64,000 bases of DNA from a halophilic archaeon (GTDB lineage Archaea; Halobacteriota; Halobacteria; Halobacteriales; Haladaptataceae): NCBI GenBank assembly GCA_003298465.1, contig QNGA01000002.1:310001-374000 (forward strand), in the 5' to 3' direction. Position numbers and translations under genes: made by a program. Each line of letters opens with the position of its first letter. Position 1 is the first letter of the stretch. Under the pieces are notes generated by a model. The model had not been told where the DNA came from. It saw only the letters and a program-made list of their open reading frames with translations, and searched no databases. Of this stretch, positions 36,153-45,703 are shown one piece after another.

Positions 36153-37282
36153 TGGTCGTCACCTCCGAGGCCCGTCCGCTGTGCGGCCATCCGGAACAGT
36201 TCCGGTGCGGCGACGAACAGGACGACGAGGCCGATGATGCCGTCGATCAGCTGGACGGGAATGTCGCTGTTGATGCGGATGTGTGATCCGGCGGAATCGA
36301 GCGCGCCGAACAGGAGGCCGGCTGGGATGACGCCGAGTGGGTTGTTGGCTGCGAGTAGGCTGACGGCGATTGCGTCGAAGCCGTACGTGCCGATGCCGCT
36401 CGGGTCGCTGTAATAGCCCTGAATCATGATGGCGAAGACTGCGCCGGCGACGCCGGCCACCATGCCGGAGAAGGTCATGGTCGTGACGATCATTCGGTTG
36501 GCGTCGACGCCCGAATAGGCGGCTGCGGCTTGCTGGTGGCCGCTGGTCACCATGTCGTAGCCGACGTTCGTGCGGACGATGACGACGGCGACAAGCCCGA
36601 CGATCAGGAGTGCGATAGCGAGGCCGATGATCGAGAAGTCGGGTACGTCGTAGACGAGCCGTGGGAAGGTGACGTACTCGGGGATGCGGTCGGTGTTCGG
36701 TGCGCGCTGGCCTTGACCGCGGAGCGGGCCTTCGACGAGGAAGCCGACGACGCCGGTCGCGATGAAGTTCAGCATGATGGTCGTGATGATCTCGTTCGCG
36801 TCACCGTACGCTTTCAGCAGGCCGGGGATTGCCGCGTACGCGCCCCCGGCGATGACGGCGGCGAACGTCCCGATGACGAGCAGGAGACTGCCGCCGACCG
36901 CGCCTTCAGGTAGCACGGGCGCGAGCCAGAGAATCGAGACGATGGTGGCGAACCCGCCGACGACGAACTGACCCTGGACGCCGATATTGAACACGCCCGC
37001 CCGGAACGCGATCGCCACCGCAACACCGGTCAACACGAACAGCGTCGTGAACTTCAGCGTCCGTGCGACAGCAGTCGCATCGCCGAACGACCCGATGAGC
37101 ACACTCTGAAGGAACTGCGCGGGATTGTAGCCGGCCGCGGCAACAACCACGACGCCGATAGCGAGTGCGAGAACTGTCGACGCCGTCGCAATCGCCAGTC
37201 GCTCGGCGACTGACGCCGACAGCATGCGGCTGGCCGCTCGGTCGAGGACGGTACGGATTCCGCCGGAGTCAGCGCTTCCCAT
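36149..37282 (-). CDS. BMP-type (nucleoside/sugar) ABC transporter permease 1
   Basis: A 377-residue permease of the same superfamily (YufP/NupP-like). FRAGVFNIGVQGQFVVGGFA is the family N-terminal motif; TSGHQQAAAAYSGVDANRMI is the coupling loop. It starts two bases after the ATPase stop and overlaps permease 2 at its end. Two different permeases, a double ATPase and a BMP-type binding protein are the normal set for purine nucleoside or related importers. Confidence 0.9.
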   Translation of the reverse strand: MGSADSGGIRTVLDRAASRMLSASVAERLAIATASTVLALAIGVVVVAAAGYNPAQFLQSVLIGSFGDATAVARTLKFTTLFVLTGVAVAIAFRAGVFNIGVQGQFVVGGFATIVSILWLAPVLPEGAVGGSLLLVIGTFAAVIAGGAYAAIPGLLKAYGDANEIITTIMLNFIATGVVGFLVEGPLRGQGQRAPNTDRIPEYVTFPRLVYDVPDFSIIGLAIALLIVGLVAVVIVRTNVGYDMVTSGHQQAAAAYSGVDANRMIVTTMTFSGMVAGVAGAVFAIMIQGYYSDPSGIGTYGFDAIAVSLLAANNPLGVIPAGLLFGALDSAGSHIRINSDIPVQLIDGIIGLVVLFVAAPELFRMAAQRTGLGGDDQ

Positions 37283-37284
37283 GA

Positions 37285-38862
37285 TTAGACACCTCCTTCC
37301 TGTATCCCCGCGTCGATATCGTCGGTCTCCCCGCGGCTATGGCCGGCCATCAGGAGGCCGAGTTCTTCTTCCGTCACGTCCGCCGGGTCGACGGTGGCGA
37401 CGAACTCGCCCTCGTACATCACTGCGATACGGTCGGCGAGTTTCTGGATCTCTTCGAGTTTCGACGACACGAACAGGATGGCGAGCCCCTCGTTGCGGAG
37501 TTCGAGCAGTCGCTCGTGAATGAACTCGATCGAGCCGATGTCGACACCGCGCGTCGGATGGGACGCCACCATGACGTCCGGGCCGTGCTCGATCTCGCGG
37601 CCGACGATGAACTTCTGCTGGTTTCCGCCCGACAGCGACGCCGCTTCGGCGGTCGGCTGGGGCGGTTGGACGTCGTACTCGTCAATGATTGCCTCGGCGT
37701 GTTCGCTGACGGCGGTCCAATCGAGGAGCCAGCGGCTCGCGTACGGGTCGATGGTCTGGTTCCCCAGGAGGGCGTTTCGGACGAGGTCGTAGTCCTGCAC
37801 TAGACCTTCGGTCTGCCTGTCCTCGGGAATGTAGGCGATACCGGCTTCGATGCGCTGTCGTCGACTCATCTCGGTGATGTCCTCGGCGTTGAACCGGACC
37901 GTGCCCGACTCCACAGGCCGGAGCCCGGTGATGCCCTCTACGAGTTCTGTCTGGCCGTTCCCCTGGACGCCCGCGATGCCGAGGATTTCGCCTTCGCGGA
38001 CAGTGAGGTCGACACCAGTGACCTGTTCGAGGCCGCGATCGCCCGCTACGTGGAGAGCATTCACTTCGAGCACGGGGTTGCCGGACGTGGTCTCGCGTGG
38101 CCGGCGGTCGAACAGCACTTCGCGCCCGACCATCATCCGCGCCAGTTCCTGCTCGGACGTTTCGCTGGCGTCCGTCGTGCCGATGGCGTCGCCATCCCGG
38201 AGGACGGTGATGTGGTCGGTTGCTGTCAGCGCCTCGTCCAGCTTGTGCGTGATGAAGACGAGTGAGTGCCCGCTCGCGGTGAGTTCAGCCATTACGTCGA
38301 ACAGCCGGTCGACCTCCTGTGGGGTGAGCACGGCCGTCGGTTCGTCGAGGATGAGAATCTCTGCGCCACGGTAGAGGATTTTGACGATTTCGACGCGCTG
38401 TCGATCGCCGAGGTCGAGATCTCGGACGGGTGTGTCCAGATACTCGTCGACGTCAAAGTCGTAGTGCGAACAGATCTCTTCGATGTCCGCCCTAGCGGTT
38501 GTTTCGTCGACGAGCCCGGTCTCGGTCGGTTCGTGTCCGAGGATGATGTTCTGCAGGACGGTCATCGGTTCCACGAGCTGGAAATGCTGGTGGATCATGC
38601 CGACGCCGGCCGCCATCGCATCCCGTGGCGAGTCGAACGTCCGTGGCTCACCGTCGATAGCGATCGAGCCAGCGTCTTGGTCGTACAGTCCGTAGAGAAC
38701 GCTCATCAGCGTCGTCTTGCCCGACCCGTTCTCGCCCAGTAGCGCGTGGACCGTCCCTTGTTCTAGTGTGAAGTCGATGCCATCGTTCGCGACGACGTCA
38801 CCGAAGCGTTTGGTGATGCCGTTCAATTGGACCGCAGGCGACTGTGTGGTACTTGGAGCCAT
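37285..38862 (-). CDS. BMP-type ABC transporter double ATPase
   Basis: A 525-residue protein with two ABC domains in the RbsA/MglA/YufO layout. Domain 1 has Walker A GENGSGKTT, signature-region LDLGDRQRVEIVKIL and Walker B ILILDEPTAVLT. Domain 2 has a degenerate Walker A (AGVQGNGQTELVEG), signature LSGGNQQKFIVGREI and an atypical Walker B region (VMVASHPTRGVD), as is normal for the second domain of this family. I chose the ATG at 38862. It energises the two permeases that follow; the binding protein is encoded just upstream. Confidence 0.92.
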   Translation of the reverse strand: MAPSTTQSPAVQLNGITKRFGDVVANDGIDFTLEQGTVHALLGENGSGKTTLMSVLYGLYDQDAGSIAIDGEPRTFDSPRDAMAAGVGMIHQHFQLVEPMTVLQNIILGHEPTETGLVDETTARADIEEICSHYDFDVDEYLDTPVRDLDLGDRQRVEIVKILYRGAEILILDEPTAVLTPQEVDRLFDVMAELTASGHSLVFITHKLDEALTATDHITVLRDGDAIGTTDASETSEQELARMMVGREVLFDRRPRETTSGNPVLEVNALHVAGDRGLEQVTGVDLTVREGEILGIAGVQGNGQTELVEGITGLRPVESGTVRFNAEDITEMSRRQRIEAGIAYIPEDRQTEGLVQDYDLVRNALLGNQTIDPYASRWLLDWTAVSEHAEAIIDEYDVQPPQPTAEAASLSGGNQQKFIVGREIEHGPDVMVASHPTRGVDIGSIEFIHERLLELRNEGLAILFVSSKLEEIQKLADRIAVMYEGEFVATVDPADVTEEELGLLMAGHSRGETDDIDAGIQEGGV

Positions 38863-38906
38863 TGTGCGGAAATGCAATCGGAGACGTCGACTCTCCGGGT
38901 CGAGGG

Positions 38907-40034
38907 TTAGTTACAGCCGGCAGCGGTACACGGCACTGAGATATCGCCGTTGATGATGCCTTGGCGTGCCTCCTTGAGATTCTGGCTGACAGCGTCGGGG
39001 AGTTTGTCCGTGAACGCCTGTCCGATGACGCAGTCCACAGCGTCTTGCTCGAGCCCGACTGTGTTCGCGCCAGCAACCTCGTCGAAGTTGTCGTTCACGA
39101 CGGCATTCGCGACTTCCTTGGTGCCCTCGTTGATGAACTTGACAGCCGACCCAAGGATGACGTCCTCGAAGTCCGGCAGTGTCTTCGACTGGTCTGCGTC
39201 GACCCCGATGGCGAACCGGTTTTTCTCCTGTGCGGCCTCGAAGACACCGCGGCCTGCGGCTGCTGCGGCGTGGTAGACGATGTCGGCGCCATCGTCGTAC
39301 TGCGAACTCGCGATGTCGGCTGCCGTGTCGGTGTCGGTGTAGTTGCCGATGTAGCCGACGTTGACGTCGACGTCTTCGGTCACCCACTTGGCCCCCGCCT
39401 TGTAGGACTTCTCGAATGCGTTGATGAGCGAGCCGTCGACGCCGCCGACGAATCCGATGTGGGCGCTGTCGGGGGCGGTGCTGCTGCCTTTGTGTGAGAG
39501 GTCTTTGGTGGTCATCGTGCCGCCGAGAACGCCCGCCAGGTACGACATTTCGTGGTTCGCCCATGTGTAGCCGGCCACGTTCGGTTCGTCGACGTGGTCG
39601 TTGATGAGCATCCAGTTCTGGTCGGGGTAGTCTTTGGCGTTCTGCGTGAGCGCCTCGGTATGGTTGTACGAGACGAGCACGATTAGCTCGTAGTCGCCGC
39701 TCTGTGCGAGTTCTGATTGGGTCGACTGGTACTGGGCCTGCTTGGTCTCTTCGACCTTGTTAATCTCGATGTCGGCGTCTTCTGCGGCGGCCTTGAGACC
39801 CTGGAGGGCGAGGTCGTTGAACGCGTTGTCGTCGAATCCGGCTGGGCTCGAGACGATTGCGATGTTGGTCGTGTTGTCGCCGGATCCGCCGCCGCCGAAA
39901 CTGCCGAGACAGCCGGCAGTGGTCATGCCCCCTGCGAGGGCTGCGCCTGAGGCGAGGAAAGTCCGACGGGTGGTTGACGTCGTTGAGCATTCGTTCGGTG
40001 TGTCATTGTTCGATTCCATGGGCTGCATCCTCAT
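38907..40034 (-). CDS. BMP-family substrate-binding lipoprotein, Tat-exported
   Basis: A 375-residue BMP (basic membrane protein, Med/PnrA) family lipoprotein. The signal has twin Arg and a lipobox, RRTFLASGAALAGGMTTAGC, so it is exported folded and lipid-anchored. The mature part shows the family blocks FDDNAFNDLALQGLKAAAED, SYLAGVLGGTMTTK, and DIVYHAAAAAGRGVFEAAQE; the last forms part of the nucleoside pocket in PnrA. Substrate inferred: nucleosides or related compounds. An AT-rich box sits near 40045-40058, about 25 bases before the ATG. Confidence 0.92.
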   Translation of the reverse strand: MRMQPMESNNDTPNECSTTSTTRRTFLASGAALAGGMTTAGCLGSFGGGGSGDNTTNIAIVSSPAGFDDNAFNDLALQGLKAAAEDADIEINKVEETKQAQYQSTQSELAQSGDYELIVLVSYNHTEALTQNAKDYPDQNWMLINDHVDEPNVAGYTWANHEMSYLAGVLGGTMTTKDLSHKGSSTAPDSAHIGFVGGVDGSLINAFEKSYKAGAKWVTEDVDVNVGYIGNYTDTDTAADIASSQYDDGADIVYHAAAAAGRGVFEAAQEKNRFAIGVDADQSKTLPDFEDVILGSAVKFINEGTKEVANAVVNDNFDEVAGANTVGLEQDAVDCVIGQAFTDKLPDAVSQNLKEARQGIINGDISVPCTAAGCN

Positions 40035-40044
40035 TCCTAAGTAT

Positions 40045-40058
40045 ACGACAAAAAACTA
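40045..40058 (-). promoter_or_regulatory. TATA-like box for the BMP transporter operon
   Basis: The minus strand reads gaatagttttttgt roughly 11-24 bases before the first ATG and 26-40 bases before a second in-frame ATG at 40019, so the precise start (40034 or 40019) depends on where transcription begins. Confidence 0.4.
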
Positions 40059-40359
40059 TTCATAGGTGAGGTATTTTTCCTCTGTCACACATTACCGATG
40101 TCCTCCATCAATCTCAGAGAGCCTCCAAACACCGTCACGAGTGGATAGCTATCGCTCACATACGCTTGACACTTGAACCAGTAGACGGCAGTAACGGCGG
40201 TGTTGGACCGGCCATTCTTTCTACTAGTATCCATAATCAGGTTGTTCCCTGCCACCCTGACTCTCCGTGGTGTCCACGTTCTGCCGTAAATAGTGGTGGC
40301 GGAGTTCTCTCGCGAGGGTTCGCCAGCCTCGCTGATACGAGCGCTTTACGTCCACGTTC

Positions 40360-40572
40360 TCCAGGGTAACAAATCCGACACCAGTCTACGACGCACCGCT
40401 TCGGACGGTTCTACTGACAGGGCTTAACGCGCTGGAACGCACTCTCTCGGTCAGAATTGGGCGGCGACCGTTGATGTGGGACGCGAAAGCGTCCTTCGCC
40501 ACCGGAGAAAACGTGTGACCGTGCACTCCCCGTCGGGGAATCCTACCCTCTTTAGGGCTGGGAGGATGTTAC
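40360..40572 (+). mobile_element. Remnant of an IS200/IS605-type element (tnpB 3' end and right end)
   Basis: The plus strand ends in GGGGAATCCTACCCTCTTTA, followed by a GGGCTGGGAGGATGTTA-like boundary (about 40535-40571). This is the typical hairpin-bearing right end of haloarchaeal IS1341/tnpB elements, where the omega-RNA scaffold lies. Just upstream an open frame (TPVYDAPLRTVLLTGLNALE, ending DAKASFATGENV then TGA at 40516-40518) has the position and length of a worn TnpB C-terminus. The nuclease catalytic part is gone. The rest of 40035-40359 holds nothing recognised. Confidence 0.5.
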
Positions 40573-41721
40573 AGGCGGAGTTGGTGGTCGAAGAGCAAGA
40601 ACTGTCGGTATCGGAGTGAGACGAAGGTGTGATCCGTGAGCGTCGTGGCGTCGTCCGGGACGCCATCGAAATCGATGAGGAGGTCGCCGTCGGGAGAGAA
40701 ACTTAGATAGAGGGAGTCACCAACGGTCACTTCTTGCTCCAGGGGTTTTGAGTCGTAGCCCGGCGATGAAAGGGATACCCGTGTCCCGCTGGGAAGGGGT
40801 TCACCATTCGTCATCTCGAGCTTGATTGCTTTCTGGTTATCGGTTGGCTGAGCCGTGAATTGATATCCTTTCTGACGGGCGGTTTCAACCCACTGGGGGG
40901 CTTTCACGGTGGTTTCTCCGAGGTTTTCCACCTCGATCGTTGCTGTTTCCTGGATTTCGTCACCGTTCTTGGTGGCGGTGATATCGAACGTCACATGGCT
41001 GAGGTGGCCGGATTCGGTCACCGTGAGGCTGGCTGTAACGTCTTCGAACTGGTCTCCGTAAACGACCTGTCTGAGGTGCCGTTGGCTGGCGATGCCCGTC
41101 GCTTCGAACCGAACGCCATACGTGTTGTCGTCGACCTCGACGACGTTCCGTGCTTCACCCCATTGTGCGGCCTGGAGAAGCGCCTTGACGGCATTGAGTT
41201 TGAGATAGTGTCCGGGACGGGGGACCTCTGTTTCGATCCGGTAGCGCTGCTTGAAGCCCGTGTCCATCTGCACGTACCCGCGGTCTTCGCTCGTTGGCGA
41301 CCAAAGTGTACTGGTAAGTCCCTGGTCTTCTGTGACTCGCTTGAGACCTGTGGAACTCCATGCATTCTGACTAGTGATCGTGGTTGAGTGGTCGGCGGTC
41401 TTGCGCGTTTTTTTCAATGCTTACACTCGCCGAGCCGGCATCGATGATCGATGCGCGGTGAGTAGAGAAGAGGTTTTCGGCAGTGATACCGGTCTTACTG
41501 GTGCCATCGGGATACGGGAACTCGTCCAGGGTTGGCTTTGGCGACGTAGTCGTAGTTGTCGTCGTTTCGGTCGTCGTTTCTGTGCTGGATGTCGTGGTTC
41601 TGGTCGTCTCTGTGGTAGCGGGGGATGGGTCGCGTTGGCCAGAACATCCCGCGAGAATGGTACTTGCTGTAAGGCCAGCTACCAGCAACGACCGCCTCGT
41701 CACGTTGGAATCCTGCGCCAT
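40569..41721 (-). pseudogene. Tat lipoprotein, frameshifted at a 7-A run
   Basis: From the ATG at 41721 the minus strand encodes a twin-Arg lipobox signal (RRSLLVAGLTASTILAGC) and a Thr-rich linker, then a domain up to SASVSIEK. At the seven-A run (plus-strand T run, about 41408-41414) the frame is lost; it continues in the next frame as TRKTADHSTTITSQNAW and runs to the TAA at 40569. Together the pieces give about 383 residues, a coherent secreted lipoprotein with a beta-rich C-terminal half (GTRVSLSSPGYDSKPLEQEV). Deleting one A restores one reading frame. Function unknown; sequencing error or true inactivation cannot be told apart. Confidence 0.7.
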
Positions 41722-41844
41722 TGTTTCGGGCGAGACATTTTAGATAGGGTATAATAAAGAGTTGCATTTCCGTAAACCGAAGATACTCCACGATCTTTAC
41801 TTCCAGCAAAACACGCGCCTGCTTGGGTTTCTGGTGCGAAGAAA

Positions 41845-41925
41845 GATACGCGCCCGACATTCAGCACCATCGACACAAGCTATATGAATGCTGTTAGAAG
41901 TCGCGTACTGCAGGCAGAGCGTCCA
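41845..41925. repeat. MITE-like repeat, copy A
   Basis: The left end gatacgcgcccgacattcag is nearly the consensus. The right end (tactgcaggcagagcgtc) is degenerate. Length about 81 bases. It lies between the lipoprotein and the next small gene. Confidence 0.55.
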
Positions 41926-41991
41926 TTCATCAACACAGATTCTGCCAATGATAGAACAAATATTTACCTAGCGGTAGTATAATCCTCACCT

Positions 41992-42243
41992 ATGGCGCAC
42001 GTCTCCCACCGTGCATTCGGAAGTGGAATCCTCCTCTTAATCGGTGGTGCGGTCACTATTCAGTGGCTAATTAGTGAGAGCATTTTGCACATCGGCAACT
42101 CTTTCAGTGCAGGTTGGGCCGGGATTGGTTACAAAGAGTATTTTGCAATCGCCGTCCCACCCGCCGTGATCGTACTTGCAGGTGGCATCCTCTTCGTACT
42201 TGGAGTGCTTCCCTGGTATCTTTACGAGCATCTCTTAGATTAG
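41992..42243 (+). CDS. Small two-helix membrane protein
   Basis: An 83-residue protein with two strong helices (GSGILLLIGGAVTIQWLI and FAIAVPPAVIVLAGGILFVL) joined by an aromatic-rich loop. ATG at 41992, with AT-rich sequence (aaatatttacctagc) about 25-40 bases upstream that could be its promoter. No family recognised. MITE-like repeats lie on both sides. Confidence 0.55.
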   Translation: MAHVSHRAFGSGILLLIGGAVTIQWLISESILHIGNSFSAGWAGIGYKEYFAIAVPPAVIVLAGGILFVLGVLPWYLYEHLLD

Positions 42244-42281
42244 ACCGGTGCATCTTGCCCTCTCGAGGCTATGGGATGGAA

Positions 42282-42364
42282 GATACGCGCGTTCTATCTT
42301 GCAGCGATCCACCGAACTACCGAGATGCTATCACAAACGGCGTGCTGGATAAGAGGATCTATTC
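42282..42364. repeat. MITE-like repeat, copy B
   Basis: The ends gatacgcgcgttctatctt and tgctggataagaggatct form imperfect terminal inverted repeats. The interior aactaccgagatgctatcac matches copy C (aactaccgagcagctgtca), which shows that these are copies of one element and not just similar ends. Confidence 0.65.
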
Positions 42365-42607
42365 ACCACTGGTGATACTGATCGGGAAGACGATACACGC
42401 TGGACATAGTCTTCTCACTCAGTATATCCGGCACATCGGATTTGTACAGGAGGAATACGAGCTCATAGTTTTTATCTATTCGGTTAATTGTCAGTTTTGG
42501 AGTCGTACTCTTCCGTTAGCTGGGCGACGATTAACATGGCCGATTATTTATTTATATAAATCCAGTATTAACACAAAGGGCATCACGTATGCCTACAATT
42601 CGGAAAT

Positions 42608-44332
42608 ATGGCCCGAGCTACTCGTCGGCGCTTCCTTCAGACGGCTGGCGCAGTAACTGGTAGCCTGTTACTCGGTAGCGGCGGAGGGAGCGCCGCCTCC
42701 CACGAGTCAGACGACCTGTTTGCATCAGAAGACGCATGGCCAACATCTCAGGGAACCGCCGGAAGAACACGAGCGACGACGGCAGCGGGACCGACGGGTC
42801 CCTACCTGGAGACGGACTGGTCGCACAGTACCCCTGACGTTTCAGGAGACCTTACTTCTGAGAGTCCAGTCATTGCAGATGGAGTCGTGTATTCTGCCGC
42901 TGTGTCCTCTATAGAGTTCAGTCAGGGATGGATAACCGCGTACGACGTGGCAAGTGGTGAAATTCTGTGGAGACGAAAGCAAGCGAGTACTGAATCAGGG
43001 GAGAGCGTTCCAGTAGGTGCTCCTCGGTCACAGCCGGTCGTATCTGATGGATCGGTATACTTTGCTGGTGGAGGAGAGGTAGAAAACAACAGCGAGACGC
43101 ACACCGGACTCGCTGGAATTTACGCCCTGGATGCCGCCTCGGGCGAAATCCAGTGGCACCGGTCGAACCTCTCCTCAGCAACCACTGTCGAGGCGACAGA
43201 TGGGCGAGTGTATTTTGATCGCGGTGCTCTCGATGCGGACACAGGGCGGTCGATCTGGGAGGTCGACGAGTCGGGACCGCTGGTGGGCGTCGCCGGAAAT
43301 ACGATGTACCGTAGGTCTTGGGATCGGGATTCGGACACGGCATTTATCGTTGCCCGCGATGCTACGACGGGCGAGAAACGATGGCAAAGAGAGCCGCTGA
43401 ACCAGATTATCGGTACCGCTGCAACCGCTGACACGCTCTACGTGACGAGCCGAACGTCCGGTGAGGAGCCATCCTATTCAACCTATGCGCTCTCCGGAAC
43501 GAACGGGAGTGTCGAATGGCGTTCGCCCGTCCCCATACGCGGGACATCGCCAACGACAACGTACACCGTTGGCGATATATCGGAAACCGAGATTACTGTC
43601 GATAGGGATCCGCACGTGAGCGTCCCTGCAGCCGATGAATCTCGCGTATATGTCCTTACTCACTCGTACACCGAGGGGTGGTTCCCCGGACCGTCTATGA
43701 GTCAGAGCGACTACTACGATTCTCAAAGTGCGTTGTACGCCTTCGATCGGTCCTCCGGAGAGGAACTCTGGCGGTTTGAAACGCCCATTCAGGCCGAGGC
43801 AGCGCCGACAGTTACCGATGAGACAGTGTACTTCGCAGGAAACTACAAGAAGCGCGATGCAATCTATGCGCTGGATGCAAAAACAGGCACGAAACGCTGG
43901 GTCGCTGGCATCCCTAACAGAAGTTGGCTGATTTCATCTCCCAGCATCGCTAATAACGATCTCTTCATGTTCATCCAAAGACCGATGCTTGATGGGTATA
44001 TCTACAAATTCGAAGCCACTGAATGCGGGAAATCAGTTCCGGACGAAGGAGCGAGAACGGTGAGAAACGATTCAGACGGCGGTGCAGACCAGACGGATTT
44101 GAAGACGTCTCCTCCCTCACGGTCAGCGTCCACTTCTGCTGTTGAGGAGACCGATCTTCTGACGCAGGAAGCAGGAAGGAGTTCAAACGCAGCATCGTGG
44201 CACACGTCAGATGAATCACTCTCGTCCACGCAAAAGCACGATTGGCGATCGCCACTTGCGTTCGTTGGCGGACTCGGACTCAGCGCGGGTGCCCTTCTCA
44301 CCGACCGTTCACCGTTGAACAGGGATACCTGA
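42608..44332 (+). CDS. Secreted PQQ/BamB-like beta-propeller protein, Tat-exported
   Basis: A 574-residue exported protein. The N-terminus is a twin-Arg signal (RATRRRFLQTAGAVTGSLLL). The body has repeated PQQ-propeller blades, each with an A-x-D-x-x-(T/S)-G-(E/K)-x-x-W pattern: AYDVASGEILWRRK, ALDAASGEIQWHRS, ARDATTGEKRWQRE, AFDRSSGEELWRFE, ALDAKTGTKRWVAG. After about residue 470 there is a Ser/Thr-rich spacer and a hydrophobic C-terminal segment (LAFVGGLGLSAGALL), probably an anchor. Haloarchaeal relatives are surface proteins of unclear function; no dehydrogenase active site is apparent. Confidence 0.88.
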   Translation: MARATRRRFLQTAGAVTGSLLLGSGGGSAASHESDDLFASEDAWPTSQGTAGRTRATTAAGPTGPYLETDWSHSTPDVSGDLTSESPVIADGVVYSAAVSSIEFSQGWITAYDVASGEILWRRKQASTESGESVPVGAPRSQPVVSDGSVYFAGGGEVENNSETHTGLAGIYALDAASGEIQWHRSNLSSATTVEATDGRVYFDRGALDADTGRSIWEVDESGPLVGVAGNTMYRRSWDRDSDTAFIVARDATTGEKRWQREPLNQIIGTAATADTLYVTSRTSGEEPSYSTYALSGTNGSVEWRSPVPIRGTSPTTTYTVGDISETEITVDRDPHVSVPAADESRVYVLTHSYTEGWFPGPSMSQSDYYDSQSALYAFDRSSGEELWRFETPIQAEAAPTVTDETVYFAGNYKKRDAIYALDAKTGTKRWVAGIPNRSWLISSPSIANNDLFMFIQRPMLDGYIYKFEATECGKSVPDEGARTVRNDSDGGADQTDLKTSPPSRSASTSAVEETDLLTQEAGRSSNAASWHTSDESLSSTQKHDWRSPLAFVGGLGLSAGALLTDRSPLNRDT

Positions 44333-44469
44333 ACTCCTCCACCCCCTGCTCGGTCGCTCTGCTCCGTGAGAGAGGGGCCTCTGTGCTACCGTTCGTTGAA
44401 GACTGAACTGAGGGCTAATACCCACGGTCGCCCGTCTGCTACGTCGGATCTCTCCCTCTCGCTCTGCAA

Positions 44470-44551
44470 GATACGCGCCCTGTATTCAACAGACCCTGCC
44501 TAACTACCGAGCAGCTGTCAAGAAGAGCGTGCTGCATACGGCGGTCCAATC
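44470..44551. repeat. MITE-like repeat, copy C
   Basis: The left end gatacgcgccctgtattcaa is close to consensus; the right end (gcgtgctgcatacggcgg) is partly diverged. The interior matches copy B. It fills most of the stretch between the propeller gene and the small peptide gene. Confidence 0.65.
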
Positions 44552-44639
44552 CATCGTAGCGCCTTGGCCAGATAGGCCTACAAATCATACGGTTCTGTTA
44601 ACGGAAGGATATAAGGAGACAGGAAATGGAGAATACGCT

Positions 44640-44735
44640 ATGACTCCGAAAGAATACGCTACACTCTTCTTGCTGGATATATTCGCGACCGTGGTCGCGA
44701 TTTTTGTGTATATCGGCATCGGTGGCTCGTTCTAA
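44640..44735 (+). CDS. Possible 31-residue membrane peptide
   Basis: A short frame (MTPKEYATLFLLDIFATVVA, then IFVYIGIGGSF) with one clear membrane helix, ATG at 44640 and TAA at 44733-44735. The upstream ggagacaggaaatggaga is purine-rich. The composition is protein-like, but the size makes it uncertain. Confidence 0.4.
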   Translation: MTPKEYATLFLLDIFATVVAIFVYIGIGGSF

Positions 44736-44792
44736 CTGAACTACCCGTATATAGCGACTCGGCTCATCACTGTATGGATCGCAGCGATACCG

Positions 44793-44876
44793 CATATGCG
44801 CCCTCTATTCAGCAACAACTGAACGTATTGCCGAAGGCCTGTCAACAGCGTCGCGCTGAGTACAGAGGACGTAGTC
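44793..44876. repeat. MITE-like repeat, copy D
   Basis: The left end (atatgcgccctctattcagc) is near consensus, and the right end (cgctgagtacagaggac) is recognisable. Length about 84 bases. It lies just before the RNase H gene, whose 3' end it faces. Confidence 0.6.
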
Positions 44877-44947
44877 AGTCCGTAGTTCCAGTAGCTTCTG
44901 AGGATCTCAACGGAGCCGGGATTTCGAATTTGAAGGGGTGTACGCTC

Positions 44948-45703
44948 CTATCTAGGTCCGAAGGCCGCGATATCGGCTCCCACTGTCGCCAGTGCGTCGG
45001 CGGGATTCGGGTCGCTGTCGGCCAGATGCGTGTACTGGTGGTTCGGGATGCTCGACAGTGCCGCCGTGATGGCCTCGCTGTACGTCTCGACGCCCGGTTC
45101 CGTCGGGTCATCGCCACCCCAGACGTCTCGGATGACCGTCATCGAATCGATGCGTACTTCCAGCCTGCGTGGCTCGTAGCGAGCCAACAGTTCGGAGAGC
45201 CCGAGTTGGAGGGCGACATACTCGGCGGTGTTGTTCCCTGTCCGGGAACCGACGGGTCGGCCGAGACGGGCGAGTTGGTCCTCCGCAGCGTCCATGATGA
45301 CAGCGCCCGCACCTGCGGGGCCGGGGTTGCCGCGTGAACTGCCGTCGACGTAGAGGACGAACGCGTCGCTCGTCGGCTCGGGGACGGGTGGCCGGGCGAG
45401 TCCCGACGCCAGCAGGCTATCGAGCGCGCGACGCAACTCGGCCGAGGTGGTCGCGGGGTCGAATAAACCGCCGTAGCCGGGAACAGCGTCGTCGATGGCG
45501 TCGGTGGCGGCCGCCACCTCGTAGCCGACGCCCGCGAGTACCTCGTCGACGAGGGTGGCGAGCGGCGACAGGTGTTCGGCCGGGAGAGGGTCGTCGGTCA
45601 CGCCACGTCCCCCGTCGGGCTTCGGTTTCGGGGGCTCACACCCTCGCTCGCGGATGGTCTCGTTGGCTGGTCGCACCACTGCATATAGGTCCTCGGTGGT
45701 CAA
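44948..45703 (-). CDS. rnhA: RNase H (RNase HI-type)
   Basis: A 251-residue protein whose C-terminal two thirds are an RNase HI domain. FVLYVDGSSRGNPGPAGAG carries the first catalytic Asp, NNTAEYVALQLGL the Glu, RIDSMTVIRDV the second Asp, and SDPNPADALATVGAD the last Asp region. The first 110 residues are a haloarchaeal N-terminal extension with no known domain. It cleaves RNA in RNA-DNA hybrids. The TTG at 45703 is used as start because no upstream ATG fits; the true start may be an internal GTG about 20 bases downstream. Confidence 0.88.
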   Translation of the reverse strand: MTTEDLYAVVRPANETIRERGCEPPKPKPDGGRGVTDDPLPAEHLSPLATLVDEVLAGVGYEVAAATDAIDDAVPGYGGLFDPATTSAELRRALDSLLASGLARPPVPEPTSDAFVLYVDGSSRGNPGPAGAGAVIMDAAEDQLARLGRPVGSRTGNNTAEYVALQLGLSELLARYEPRRLEVRIDSMTVIRDVWGGDDPTEPGVETYSEAITAALSSIPNHQYTHLADSDPNPADALATVGADIAAFGPR

